This document shows positions 40,663 to 48,794 of a stretch of DNA of 48,794 nt, one piece after another. Numbering within the stretch: position 1 is the stretch's first letter; each line of letters starts with the position of its first letter. The DNA lies in NCBI GenBank assembly GCA_022705425.1, contig JAKJEM010000003.1, positions 113,249 through 162,042 on the forward strand. Reading direction: 5' to 3'. The notes below the pieces were generated by a model that made no database searches, had not been told where the DNA came from, and worked only from the letters and a program-made list of their open reading frames with translations. The position numbers and the translations under genes are program-made. This stretch comes from Planctomycetota bacterium. Lineage in GTDB: Bacteria; Planctomycetota; Brocadiia; CAIUPP01.

Positions 40663-41622
40663 CTATCGCTCGTCGCTGAGCAGGTCCAGCCAGTCCATCT
40701 CGCGCTCGCTGAGGGGGATGTCCAGTGCGGCGGCGTTGGCGCGGCACTCCTCGCGCGAGGCGGCCCCGGTGAGGGCGAAGACGTTCAGGGGGCGGTTCAA
40801 GACCCACGCCAGCGCCATCTGCGCCACCGTGCAGCCCTTCTCCTTCGCCAGGAGCGTGGCGCGGTCGAGGCGACGGAAGTTATCCTCGTGCGCCCAGGCC
40901 CGGCGCGAGCCGGAGTCCATCAGTTGCTCGAAGTTCGACCGGTCCACGCGCCCGCTGAAGAGCCCGCGCGCCAGGCTCGACCAGGCGAAGAGCGGCGTTC
41001 CGCTCCGGCGGTACCATTCCTCGGCGCCGGGGGTCAGGGGGCTGCGCACGGCCATGCAGCCGGCCCAGGGCGTCTCGAAGGCCACGGCCAGGCTGTAGTT
41101 GGGGCTGCCGGCGGCGAAGCCGGTCCTTCCGTGCGCCTGCGCCCAGGCGTTCGCTTCGGCCAGCCGCTCGTGCGTCCAGTTCGACCCGGCAAAGGCGTGA
41201 ATGCGCCCGGCGCGAAGGTGCTCATTCAGCGCGTCCACGATCTCCCCCACCGGCACGTCGGGGTTGTCGCGATGGAGCATGTAGAGGTCCACAGAGTCCG
41301 TCTTCAGGCGGGCGAGGGAATCATGCAGGTCGGCGGCGAGGTCGAAGGGCGTCACGCGCGCGCGGTCGCCGTTCGGATGGCATCCCTTGGTGATGATGAC
41401 GACCTTGTTGCGGCACTGGCGTTCCTGGAGCCAGCGTCCGATGGCGCGCTCGCTGTCACCGAGGTTATAACCATGGGCTGTGTCAATGGCGTTGTAGCCT
41501 TCGGCCACGGCGGCATCGAGCAGGGCCAGGCTCCGGTCCATCTCCTTGGCGGTGACGATCATCGTCCCCATCACAACCCGCGAGACGGGCAGGGCGATGC
41601 CCGGTACCGTTCCGTACTTCAT
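40663..41622 (-). CDS. Aldo/keto reductase
   Basis: NADPH-dependent oxidoreductase of 319 residues in the aldo/keto reductase TIM-barrel family. The catalytic tetrad fits Asp47 (AIDTAHGY), Tyr52, Lys79 (VVIITKG) and His117 (LYMLHRDN). The pattern SDSERAIGRWL and the C-terminal NAFALTGAAS cofactor segment match bacterial tas-like members. It starts 12 bp after the Gfo/Idh gene stop, so the two reductases are co-transcribed and probably act on the same sugar or cyclitol, which is inferred. Confidence 0.94.
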   Translation of the reverse strand: MKYGTVPGIALPVSRVVMGTMIVTAKEMDRSLALLDAAVAEGYNAIDTAHGYNLGDSERAIGRWLQERQCRNKVVIITKGCHPNGDRARVTPFDLAADLHDSLARLKTDSVDLYMLHRDNPDVPVGEIVDALNEHLRAGRIHAFAGSNWTHERLAEANAWAQAHGRTGFAAGSPNYSLAVAFETPWAGCMAVRSPLTPGAEEWYRRSGTPLFAWSSLARGLFSGRVDRSNFEQLMDSGSRRAWAHEDNFRRLDRATLLAKEKGCTVAQMALAWVLNRPLNVFALTGAASREECRANAAALDIPLSEREMDWLDLLSDER

Positions 41623-41634
41623 CGGCGTTCCTTT

Positions 41635-42624
<990 letters not shown>

Positions 42625-42680
42625 CGTCGTCCTTTCACTCGGAAGGAGAGCCCGGTGTCCCGGCGCGCAGATGCGGGAGC

Positions 42681-42710
42681 ATTCTACCGGCAGTGTCGCC
42701 GGCGCGGCAA
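42681..42710 (-). promoter_or_regulatory. Candidate promoter for the Gfo/Idh - aldo/keto reductase pair
   Basis: On the minus strand TTGCCG (42710-42705) and TAGAAT (42686-42681) are 18 bp apart in the 90-bp gap after dppC. Confidence 0.45.
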
Positions 42711-42714
42711 GGGT

Positions 42715-43638
42715 TTACGTCTTCGTCCGGGGGTCCAGCGCGTCGCGCAGGCCGTCGCCCAGGAGGTTGAAGCCGAGCACCGTCAGGGCGATGGCCAGTC
42801 CGGGGAAGGCGCACATCCACCAGTTCAGCATCATCTTGCTCCGCGCTTCGGCCAGCATCAGTCCCCAGGAGGGGCGCGGCGGCTCGACGCCGATTCCCAG
42901 GAAGCTCAGCCCCGCCTCGCCCAGGATGTTGCCCGCCATCAGCAGCGTGGCGGTGACGATGACCGGGCCGAGGCAGTTCGGCAGGAGATGGCGGAAGACG
43001 ACGCGGGCGGGGCGCGCGCCGAGGGCGACGGCCGCCGTCACGAAGTCCTCCTCGCGCAGGACAAGCACCTGGCTGCGGACGATGCGCGCCAGGGTGCTCC
43101 ACCCCACCAGACCGAGGGCCACGAAGACGACCGTCAGCGAGCGCGTGCGGAAGGCGGCGGTGATGGCGATGGCCAGCAGGATTCCCGGGAAGGCGCTGAA
43201 GGCGTCGGCGGCGCGCATGATCGCCTCGTCCACCCAGCGCCCGAAGTACCCCGCCGTCACGCCCGCCGCCACCCCCAGCGCCACGGCCACCGCTGTGGCG
43301 GCCAGCGCCACCTGAAGGGAGACCCGCGCGCCGTACAGCACGCGGCTCATCACGTCGCGCGCGTTCTGGTCCACGCCCATCCAGTGCGCGGCGCACGGCC
43401 CTTCGCCGAAGCTGTCCATGATCGGCTCGTCATAGGGATAGGGCGCCAGCCAGGGCGCCAGCAGGGCCGCCAGGAGCATCACGGCGACGATGACGCCGCC
43501 GGCCAGGCCCATCCGGCTGCGGCGGAAGCGCCGCCAGGCCATGCGGGCGGGGCCCGCGCCGTGCGGGCTTCGCGTCTCCGCCGTGCCGGCGTCCGCCGGG
43601 CGGTCCGAGTGCGCGGGGCGGGGCTCGGGTCTATTCAT
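42715..43638 (-). CDS. dppC: DppC/OppC-type ABC permease
   Basis: 307-residue membrane subunit of a peptide/nickel-type ABC importer. A cytoplasmic Pro-rich N-terminus precedes the OppC_N helix (MGLAGGVIVAVMLLAALLAPWLAPY). The BPD_transp_1 domain carries the ATPase-contact loop VTAAVALGARPARVVFRHLLPN. It overlaps the dppB gene by 8 bp (ATG inside the dppB end). The transported compound cannot be known from a permease; peptides, oligosaccharides and nickel are all possible. Confidence 0.93.
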   Translation of the reverse strand: MNRPEPRPAHSDRPADAGTAETRSPHGAGPARMAWRRFRRSRMGLAGGVIVAVMLLAALLAPWLAPYPYDEPIMDSFGEGPCAAHWMGVDQNARDVMSRVLYGARVSLQVALAATAVAVALGVAAGVTAGYFGRWVDEAIMRAADAFSAFPGILLAIAITAAFRTRSLTVVFVALGLVGWSTLARIVRSQVLVLREEDFVTAAVALGARPARVVFRHLLPNCLGPVIVTATLLMAGNILGEAGLSFLGIGVEPPRPSWGLMLAEARSKMMLNWWMCAFPGLAIALTVLGFNLLGDGLRDALDPRTKT

Positions 43639-44599
43639 ACTTGACCCTCGGGTCCAGCGCCGCGTAGAGCACGTCCACGATCAGATTCACCGCAACAAAG
43701 GTCAGCGCCAGCCAGAGCACCGCGCCGACGACCACGGGGTAGTCGCGTCCCTCGATGGCATCAAGGATCTCGCGCCCGAGGCCGGGGATGTTGAAGACGG
43801 TCTCCGTCAGCACCGCGCCCGAGAGAAGGCCGGCCAGCGAGGCGCCGAGGACGGTGACGATGGGCAGCAGGGCGTTGCGCAGGCCGTGGCGGACGATCAC
43901 CCGCCACTCGGCCAGGCCCTTGGCGCGCGCGGTGCGGATGTAGTCGCGTTCGAGGATCTCGATCAGGCTGGAGCGCGTCAGGCGCGCGAGCACGGCGGCG
44001 GTGACGACGCCCAGCGTCACCCAGGGCAGGATCATGTGCGACAGGAAGGCGCTCGCGCTCGCGGCGAACTCGCCCGGCCCGCCGAAGCGCAGCGGCGCGT
44101 AACCGCTGACGGCGAAGAAGGACTCCGGGCCCGCCAGGGCGATCATCAGCATCATCCCCAGCCAGAAGACCGGCAGCGACACCCCCGCCAGGGCCAGGAA
44201 CATGCACGCGGCATCCAGCCACGAGCGCGGGCGCGCCGCGCTCAGGACACCGGCCGTCACCCCGAGCACGATGGCGAAGGCCAGCGCGCCGAGGGCCAAT
44301 TGCAGCGTCGGCCAGAAACGGTCCAGCAGAATCGCCGCGACGGGCTGCTCGCTGCGCACCGACACGCCCAGGTCGCCGCGCAGCGCGCGGCCCAGGAAGG
44401 CGAGATACTGCGCGGTAAGGGGTCTGTCCAGTCCGTAGCGCGCCCGGGTCTGCGCCAGGGTCTCGGCGTCGGCGGACTGCGGCGCGAGCACGGCCGCCGG
44501 GTCGCCCGGCAGGACGTACATCATCACGAACGCCGCCAGACTGATCCCCGCCAGCACCGGCAGCAGGTTCAGCAGCCGCCGCAGGATGAAGGTCTTCAT
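43631..44599 (-). CDS. dppB: DppB/OppB-type ABC permease
   Basis: 322-residue membrane partner of DppC. It begins MKTFILRRLLNLLPVLAGISLAAF, the usual first helix, with the GDPAAVL loop after it and the contact motif YIRTARAKGLAEWRVIVRHGLRNALLP. The start at 44599 has GGCGAGG upstream; the longer frame is not supported. No substrate-binding protein or ATPase gene lies in either direction, so the rest of the transporter must be elsewhere. Confidence 0.93.
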   Translation of the reverse strand: MKTFILRRLLNLLPVLAGISLAAFVMMYVLPGDPAAVLAPQSADAETLAQTRARYGLDRPLTAQYLAFLGRALRGDLGVSVRSEQPVAAILLDRFWPTLQLALGALAFAIVLGVTAGVLSAARPRSWLDAACMFLALAGVSLPVFWLGMMLMIALAGPESFFAVSGYAPLRFGGPGEFAASASAFLSHMILPWVTLGVVTAAVLARLTRSSLIEILERDYIRTARAKGLAEWRVIVRHGLRNALLPIVTVLGASLAGLLSGAVLTETVFNIPGLGREILDAIEGRDYPVVVGAVLWLALTFVAVNLIVDVLYAALDPRVKYE

Positions 44600-44960
44600 G
44601 GCCTCGCCGCCGGAACCGCGCGTCTTCGCCGCATCTCGGCACAAGGTTAGCCGCCGCGACGGGGGAAGTCAAAGAGCGGGCTTCTTCGTGTATCGGCTTT
44701 GTCTTCAGGAGGGCGCGGCAAGAAGACCGTGTGTATGGCCCGGGGGCCCTCGTGCGTGGTTGCGGCTGAAGGATGTACCCGCAGCCGGTGCGGCTGCGCC
44801 ACATCCTCCGTGGGTGTGGCGCATTCCCCCAAGGCCCTCTGCCCGGACACGGTTTCACCCGTGACATCGGGCCGCTCGCGCGATATCATCTTGTCACGGC
44901 ATCGCGGCGGATCGCGTTCCCGGCGGCGATATTGCGTGCCCCTTGGGATGGAGTCAGGAC
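44600..44960. other. 361-bp intergenic region with inverted repeats
   Basis: Between the divergent dppB and Nif3 genes. It contains a perfect 9-bp hairpin TGCGCCACA/TGTGGCGCA (44795-44803 with 44815-44823), smaller ones at 44701-44727 (GTCTTC/GAAGAC) and 44764-44786 (GGCTG/CAGCC), and the Nif3 promoter at 44861-44889. GGATGT (44771-44776) could also pair with ACATCC (44801-44806), which would compete with the 9-bp hairpin. No gene is apparent. Confidence 0.6.
44861..44889 (+). promoter_or_regulatory. Candidate promoter of the Nif3-like gene
   Basis: GTGACA (44861-44866) and TATCAT (44884-44889) are 17 bp apart, five of six each. The leader would be about 65 nt. Confidence 0.5.
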
Positions 44961-45713
44961 ATGGACTTGCAGCGACTCGTGACGCACCTCGACACGTTTC
45001 TGCGCGTGAAGCAGATCAAGGACGGCGCGGTGAACGGCCTGCAGGTCGAGGGGCCCGGCGAGGTGCGGCGCGTCGCCGTTGCGGTGGACGCCCGGCTGGC
45101 GGCCTTCCGGGCGGCGGCGGAGATGGGCGCGCAACTGCTCATCGTGCATCACGGCCTCTTCTGGACGACAGTGCAGCCGCTGACAGGCCCGCACTACCGG
45201 CGCATCCGGGCGCTGATCGAGGGCAAGGTGGGGCTCTACGCCTCCCATCTGCCCCTCGACGCGCATCCCGAGGTCGGCAACAACGCGCAGTTGGCGCGCG
45301 CGCTCGGACTGCGCCGTCCGGCGGCGGCAGGGGAGTATCACGGCCAGGTTATCGGCGTCGGCGGCGTGCTGCCGCGTCCGATGGCGCTGTCGAGGCTCGC
45401 GGCCCGGCTGGCGGCGGCCACGGGCTGCCCCGTCGTGCGGACCGTGGACGGCGGCAGGCCGGCGCGGCGCGTGGCCTGCGTCTCCGGCGGCGCGGCCGAC
45501 ATGGCGCGCCAGTTCGCCGACGCGGGCTACGACACCTACGTCACCGGCGAACTCTCGCACAGCCAGGCGCCCCTCATCGAGGAACTCGGGATCAACGTCA
45601 TCTTCGGCGGGCACTACGCAACGGAAACGCTCGGCCTCAAAGCCCTCGCCGGACACCTGCGCCGGAAGTTCCGCCTGGAGACGCGCTTCATCGAACTGCC
45701 GACCGGCGCGTAG
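44961..45713 (+). CDS. Nif3-like dinuclear metal-centre protein (YbgI family)
   Basis: 250-residue member of the NIF3/YbgI family, hexameric proteins with a two-metal site; some are annotated as GTP cyclohydrolase 1 type 2, but the real function is unsettled. The metal-ligand motifs are present: LLIVHHGLFW, ASHLPLDAHPEVGNNAQLARALGL, TGELSHSQ and GGHYATE. Start ATG 44961 with GGAG about 8 nt upstream. It stands alone, with a promoter just upstream. Confidence 0.92.
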   Translation: MDLQRLVTHLDTFLRVKQIKDGAVNGLQVEGPGEVRRVAVAVDARLAAFRAAAEMGAQLLIVHHGLFWTTVQPLTGPHYRRIRALIEGKVGLYASHLPLDAHPEVGNNAQLARALGLRRPAAAGEYHGQVIGVGGVLPRPMALSRLAARLAAATGCPVVRTVDGGRPARRVACVSGGAADMARQFADAGYDTYVTGELSHSQAPLIEELGINVIFGGHYATETLGLKALAGHLRRKFRLETRFIELPTGA

Positions 45714-45861
45714 GGTGTGCCGTACGGCGTGGGTCTGACAATAAGGCGACGTTGCAGATGAAGTGCCGGGGCTGACGACAAGGCTGCGGCGGGGAGCAGG
45801 AGGCAAGAATGGTGAAATGGTCATATGTTCCCTGATACCACTGATACCTTTGGGAGAGACC

Positions 45862-47157
45862 ATGGACTCAATACAAGAAAGCGCGCAGACGGTTCCCGTC
45901 GCCGGTGATTCGGAGGTTCTGGTCTGCGGTGGAGGCCCAGCCGGAGTCGCTGCGGCCATTGCGGCGGCGCGAGCGGGCGCCAGCACGCGATTGATCGAGA
46001 TGCACGGCGCTCTGGGGGGAATCTGGACGATCGGCGCCATGGCGCATGTCTGCGGGATGCACGCATCAAAGGGCGGTATATTGCGCGAGATTCAAGGCAC
46101 GCTCAAGGCCCGCGGCGCGGTGGGCCTGTCGGAACGGACGTTCGACGTCGAGTCAACGAAGTTGCTGCTGGAAGAGCTGTGCCTTCGAGCCGGGGTCCGC
46201 GTACGCCTGCACACGCGTGTGGCGGGTGTGGTGCGCGCAGAGGCCAACCGGTTGGCGGCGGTCGTTACGGAATCCAAATCGGGACGCGAGGCCTGGAAGG
46301 CGCGTGTCATCATTGACTGCACGGGTGACGGGGATGTCGCTGCGTTCGCCGGGTGCGGTTTCGACATCGGCCGCCCGCAGAGCGGCGAGACGCAGCCGAT
46401 GAGTTTCATTGCCATTGTCGGCGGGATACACCTGGACCAAGTCCGTCCCTACACCCACGCGCGGGTCCGCGCGCCGGGAGAGGAGGCCGCCTGCCACAAG
46501 CATCGTCTTCGCGAACTCTTGGAAGAAGCGGGAGCGCCGCCCTCCTACAGCCTTCCGACGCTCTTTCACGTCCGCGAAGACCTCTTCATTCTCATGTCGA
46601 ATCATGAGTACGCTCGGTCCGCCACGAACGCGGATGATTTGACGGAGGCGACTTTGCGGGGCCGCGCCGAGGTACACGCCCAAGTCCGGGCGTTGCGCAG
46701 CCTTGGCGGGGTCTGGCGGGGCATCTGTATCGTGGCCACCTCCGCACAGATCGGCGTTCGTGAGGGCCGGCGCATACACGGGCGCTACACAGTCACAGCC
46801 CAGGACCTGTCCGGCGGCGCACGGCATCCGGACGCGGTGTCGCGATGCCATTTCGGCGTTGACGTCCATGCGACCAACCCGAATCAGGGCAAGGGCATCA
46901 CCTGCGAAGGCGCTCCGGGCAAGCCTTACGATATCCCCCTGCGCGCATTGATTGCCCGAGACGTGGATGGTCTGATGATGGCCGGGCGGTGCATCAGCGG
47001 CGATTTCCTGGCGCATTCAAGCTACCGCGTCACCGCTGACGCCGTCCCCATGGGCGAGGCGGCAGGACGGGTCGCGGCGGTGGCGGCAAAGTCCAACCGG
47101 TTCCCGCATGAGGTGGCCTGGCAGGTGCATCCGGTGACATTGCATCCGGCGACATAA
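45862..47157 (+). CDS. FAD-dependent oxidoreductase (PF12831-type)
   Basis: 431-residue flavoprotein. The N-terminal dinucleotide-binding motif VLVCGGGPAGVAAAIAAARAG and LIEMHGALGG bind FAD. Later features are the ARVIIDCTGDGDVAAFAGC region and a C-terminal GLMMAGRCISGDFLAHSSYRVTADAVPMGEAAG, the hallmarks of the FAD-dependent oxidoreductase family common in PVC-type genomes near sugar-utilisation genes. The substrate is unknown. GGAG is 6 nt before the ATG at 45862; longer frames upstream have no ribosome binding site. TCATATG lies about 40 bp upstream (nt 45819-45825) and recurs near the repeats at 47.4 and 48.6 kb. Confidence 0.9.
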   Translation: MDSIQESAQTVPVAGDSEVLVCGGGPAGVAAAIAAARAGASTRLIEMHGALGGIWTIGAMAHVCGMHASKGGILREIQGTLKARGAVGLSERTFDVESTKLLLEELCLRAGVRVRLHTRVAGVVRAEANRLAAVVTESKSGREAWKARVIIDCTGDGDVAAFAGCGFDIGRPQSGETQPMSFIAIVGGIHLDQVRPYTHARVRAPGEEAACHKHRLRELLEEAGAPPSYSLPTLFHVREDLFILMSNHEYARSATNADDLTEATLRGRAEVHAQVRALRSLGGVWRGICIVATSAQIGVREGRRIHGRYTVTAQDLSGGARHPDAVSRCHFGVDVHATNPNQGKGITCEGAPGKPYDIPLRALIARDVDGLMMAGRCISGDFLAHSSYRVTADAVPMGEAAGRVAAVAAKSNRFPHEVAWQVHPVTLHPAT

Positions 47158-47186
47158 GACCCTTTGTCATCCCCTGTCCTCCGTGT

Positions 47187-47380
47187 GACTCGCGCCCGCG
47201 CGCGGTTTCGTCGGCGTGTGATCAAGGCGGACGGGCTGTAGTCGCCGGCGGGGAACGCCTGGAACCCCCGCACGACGACCAGGTTCCCCGGCGGACTCTT
47301 CGCCCGCGCGTGATGTTGCGATGACACCTTCGGGACCACCGTTCGCGCCGTTCTGTTCCGGGCGGCGCATTGCGCGCTGT
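47187..47380. repeat. Dispersed ~195-bp repeat, copy 1
   Basis: Aligns by eye to 48366-48561 with about 13 substitutions and two small indels. A hairpin of GGGGAAC...CCTGG against CCAGGTTCCCC (47250-47290) is kept in both copies. Same orientation in both. Similarity may extend weakly to 47515. Confidence 0.9.
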
Positions 47381-47434
47381 GTCGGCTTGTGTCAGTTGAG
47401 AAGGGTCGTGGGGCACGAGAAGAAAAGGATCATA

Positions 47435-47468
47435 TGTCCTGAGAGTAACTGTGTCCTGAGAGCAACTG
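47435..47468. repeat. 17-bp tandem duplication
   Basis: TGTCCTGAGAGTAACTG (47435-47451) is followed directly by the same 17-mer with one T-to-C change (47452-47468). Confidence 0.85.
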
Positions 47469-47516
47469 CGCCTCATGCCGAGAGGCACTTGGCGGGGGTC
47501 ATCCCGTCCCGGTTGC

Positions 47517-48170
47517 TCATGGCGCCGGTTTCACCTCAAACGACTCGACCAACAGGTACTGGCCGGGAAGGACCTTGGCCTTCACTTCGATGTTCTTGAA
47601 ATGCGACCCCTTCCCCAGGAAGAGCCGTTGGGCCGTCTGGGTCTGGAGGTAATGATAGATAACGCCGTCGGCGGTCTGGAGATGATGCAGATGCCCGAGT
47701 TTGCAGGTCTTGGGGAGCGACTCCACCGCCAAACCGCACTGGCAGAGGTTCCGCCCCGCAAGCGTCACGGCCTGTCCTGGGTCCCTGGCGGCCTTGGCCA
47801 CGTCGAGGCCCGCAGCCTCTTTGACGGCCTCGATCTTCTCGATGTGGAGCAGGCGTCCCTGTTTCAACAGCTTCCCGGTCACTGCGACAAGCGTCCCAGC
47901 GGGGAGAGGCTTGAGCAGGTCGGCGTTGCTAGGGGTTTCGAGGAATGCATAGACACCCTCATCAGTGACCAGCGCCAGGCCGGACGCGCCGTCTGCGGCC
48001 ACGGCCCCCTCCGGACGGGGGGCGTCCTTCGCCGCATCAAAGAACTTCTGCACGTCCACGAGCATGCCCTTCTTCTCGAACAGCGCAACGCCCTTCTCGG
48101 CAGGCGCGCCTGCGGCCACCGCGACGAGAGCGAAGCATAGCACGACGCACACGACGATCAACAGACGCAT
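47517..48170 (-). CDS. Secreted or periplasmic protein of unknown function (217 aa)
   Basis: I do not recognise this protein. A signal peptide (MRLLIVVCVVLCFALVAVAAG) precedes two stretches of mixed beta and helix: residues 25-95, and 115-160 with VAVTGKLLKQGRLLHIEKIEAV, like a small OB-type or NlpE-like fold. A CQC triplet (NLCQCGLAVESLPKTCKLGHLHHLQ) with nearby Cys and His could bind metal or form disulfides. AGGAGG lies 6 nt before ATG 48170. It is flanked on both sides by copies of the dispersed repeat. A 5-3-5 inverted repeat (CACGA ACC TCGTG, 48195-48207) is just upstream of the ribosome binding site. Confidence 0.72.
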   Translation of the reverse strand: MRLLIVVCVVLCFALVAVAAGAPAEKGVALFEKKGMLVDVQKFFDAAKDAPRPEGAVAADGASGLALVTDEGVYAFLETPSNADLLKPLPAGTLVAVTGKLLKQGRLLHIEKIEAVKEAAGLDVAKAARDPGQAVTLAGRNLCQCGLAVESLPKTCKLGHLHHLQTADGVIYHYLQTQTAQRLFLGKGSHFKNIEVKAKVLPGQYLLVESFEVKPAP

Positions 48171-48664
48171 GGGCGCCTCCTCTGTGAACTGACACACGAA
48201 CCTCGTGAACCGGCCTTCCGGTATTCTATCCTTCACAGACGCAAAAGACGAGGACTCGTGGCAAGCGCCTGCGTCTGTGCGGCGCCGCAATGACCCTAAC
48301 GCGTTGGCATTCCGGTAAGGGTGCCCGGTGACCTAAGACCGCTCATGTTCCCGCGTCTCCCTGACGGCTCGCACCCGCGCGCGGTGAATTCGTCGGCGTA
48401 CGATCGGGGCGGACGGGCTGTGGTCGCCGGCGGGGCACCGCCTGGAACCCCCGCACGACGGCCAGGTTCCCCGGCGGACTCTTCGCCCGCGTGTGATGTT
48501 GCGATGACACCTTCGGGGCCACCGTTCCCGCCGTTCTGTTCCGGGCGGCGCGTTGCGCGCGGCGCTGGGGTGTGCCATGCGAAGAGGGTCATATGCTTCT
48601 GGAATCGCGCGACGGAACCGCTGGCGGGGGTAGCGCGTCCGCTATCCAATGGGCGGCGCGGAGG
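48171..48664. other. 494-bp intergenic region holding repeat copy 2
   Basis: Upstream of the 217-aa gene: a -10-like TAGAAT on the minus strand at 48228-48223 with no clear -35, the CACGAACCTCGTG palindrome (48195-48207), and the second copy of the dispersed repeat (48366-48561). No gene is supported here. Confidence 0.65.
48366..48561. repeat. Dispersed ~195-bp repeat, copy 2
   Basis: Same-orientation copy of 47187-47380, with a 3-nt insertion near its left end and a 1-nt insertion in the hairpin's left arm. It also keeps the loop and right arm of the hairpin. TCATATG follows it at 48589-48595. Confidence 0.9.
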
Positions 48665-48794
48665 CTATTCCTGCGCTTTGGGGAGCGGCAGGCAGGCGAG
48701 GACGCCCTCGCGCGCGAGGAGGGTTCCCATCTCGGCGTCGGGGAGGAAGTCGGTGCGGGACCAGAAGGGCGGGGGGGCGATGAGGCGGCAGGGG
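48665..48794 (-). CDS. 3' end of an unidentified gene (N-terminus outside window)
   Basis: The minus-strand frame entering from the right edge encodes 42 residues ending EGVLACLPLPKAQE and a TAG stop. It is open to the edge, with mostly G or C at third positions, and contains FWSRTDFLPDAEMG. I take it as the end of a real gene but cannot name it. Confidence 0.6.
   Translation of the reverse strand, partial: PCRLIAPPPFWSRTDFLPDAEMGTLLAREGVLACLPLPKAQE

Larger units (their letters stand above)
47158..47516. other. 359-bp intergenic region holding repeat copy 1
   Basis: Between the FAD oxidoreductase and the 217-aa gene, both ending here. It holds the first copy of the dispersed repeat (47187-47380), a hairpin within it, and a 17-bp tandem duplication (47435-47468). 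No gene: minus-strand open frames here read only the repeat. Confidence 0.7.

Noticed and set aside
47167..48649. Short minus-strand open frames inside the two repeat copies with similar pseudo-peptides
   Set aside because: Similarity follows the DNA repeat, frames are broken by an indel, and no ribosome binding site is present.

Overview
The window is GC-rich bacterial DNA with dense coding and many 4-8 bp gene overlaps. Gene content points to a Gram-negative (diderm) cell: LpxD for lipid A, a PilQ secretin and a large secreted alpha-2-macroglobulin. Prepilins with Ala at -1 (A^FTL[IV]E), URO-D-like methyltransferase relatives, Gfo/Idh and GH20-like enzymes, and a Nif3 protein recall uncultured lineages such as Planctomycetota, Sumerlaeota or Hydrogenedentota. 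No rRNA or marker gene settles the phylum, so this is only an impression.

Layout. 0-12.6 kb holds the 3' end of an aspartase/fumarase-type lyase, RNase III, a small unknown protein, a 2042-aa alpha-2-macroglobulin, a DUF2062-phospholipase D fusion, LpxD and an unknown 382-aa protein. 12.7-19.7 kb is a minus-strand operon: a large membrane-anchored protein with a glutamine-amidotransferase-like fold, an ABC ATPase, a two-part ABC-2 permease and a HEAT-repeat secreted protein. It resembles GldAFG-type exporters. 19.9-33.7 kb is one long minus-strand type IV pilus operon, in transcription order: three tandem major pilins, PilV-, PilW- and PilX-like pseudopilins, PilM-N-O-P-Q, PilC, PilB, PilT, then an M14-type carboxypeptidase. 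A well-formed sigma-54 (-24/-12) element lies upstream of the first pilin. The PilW-like gene has an in-frame TGA inside its leader.

34.3-44.6 kb holds a membrane-anchored thermonuclease, a candidate small structured RNA with its own promoter and terminator, a GH20-like glycosidase, and a divergent operon of URO-D-like protein, L-lactate permease and DUF89 protein. On the minus strand follow DppB/DppC-type permeases, a Gfo/Idh oxidoreductase and an aldo/keto reductase. The right end (44.6-48.8 kb) has Nif3, an FAD oxidoreductase, a secreted 217-aa unknown protein and the 3' end of another gene. Here a roughly 195-bp GC-rich repeat occurs twice, flanking the 217-aa gene.

The points most worth following are the sigma-54 pilin promoter with three pilin paralogues, the interrupted PilW leader, the candidate small RNA near 35.1 kb, the dispersed repeat pair, the aromatic-rich patch of the macroglobulin, and the M14 protein with an HxxD zinc motif at the end of the pilus operon. 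All gene functions are inferred from reading the sequence; no database search was made.
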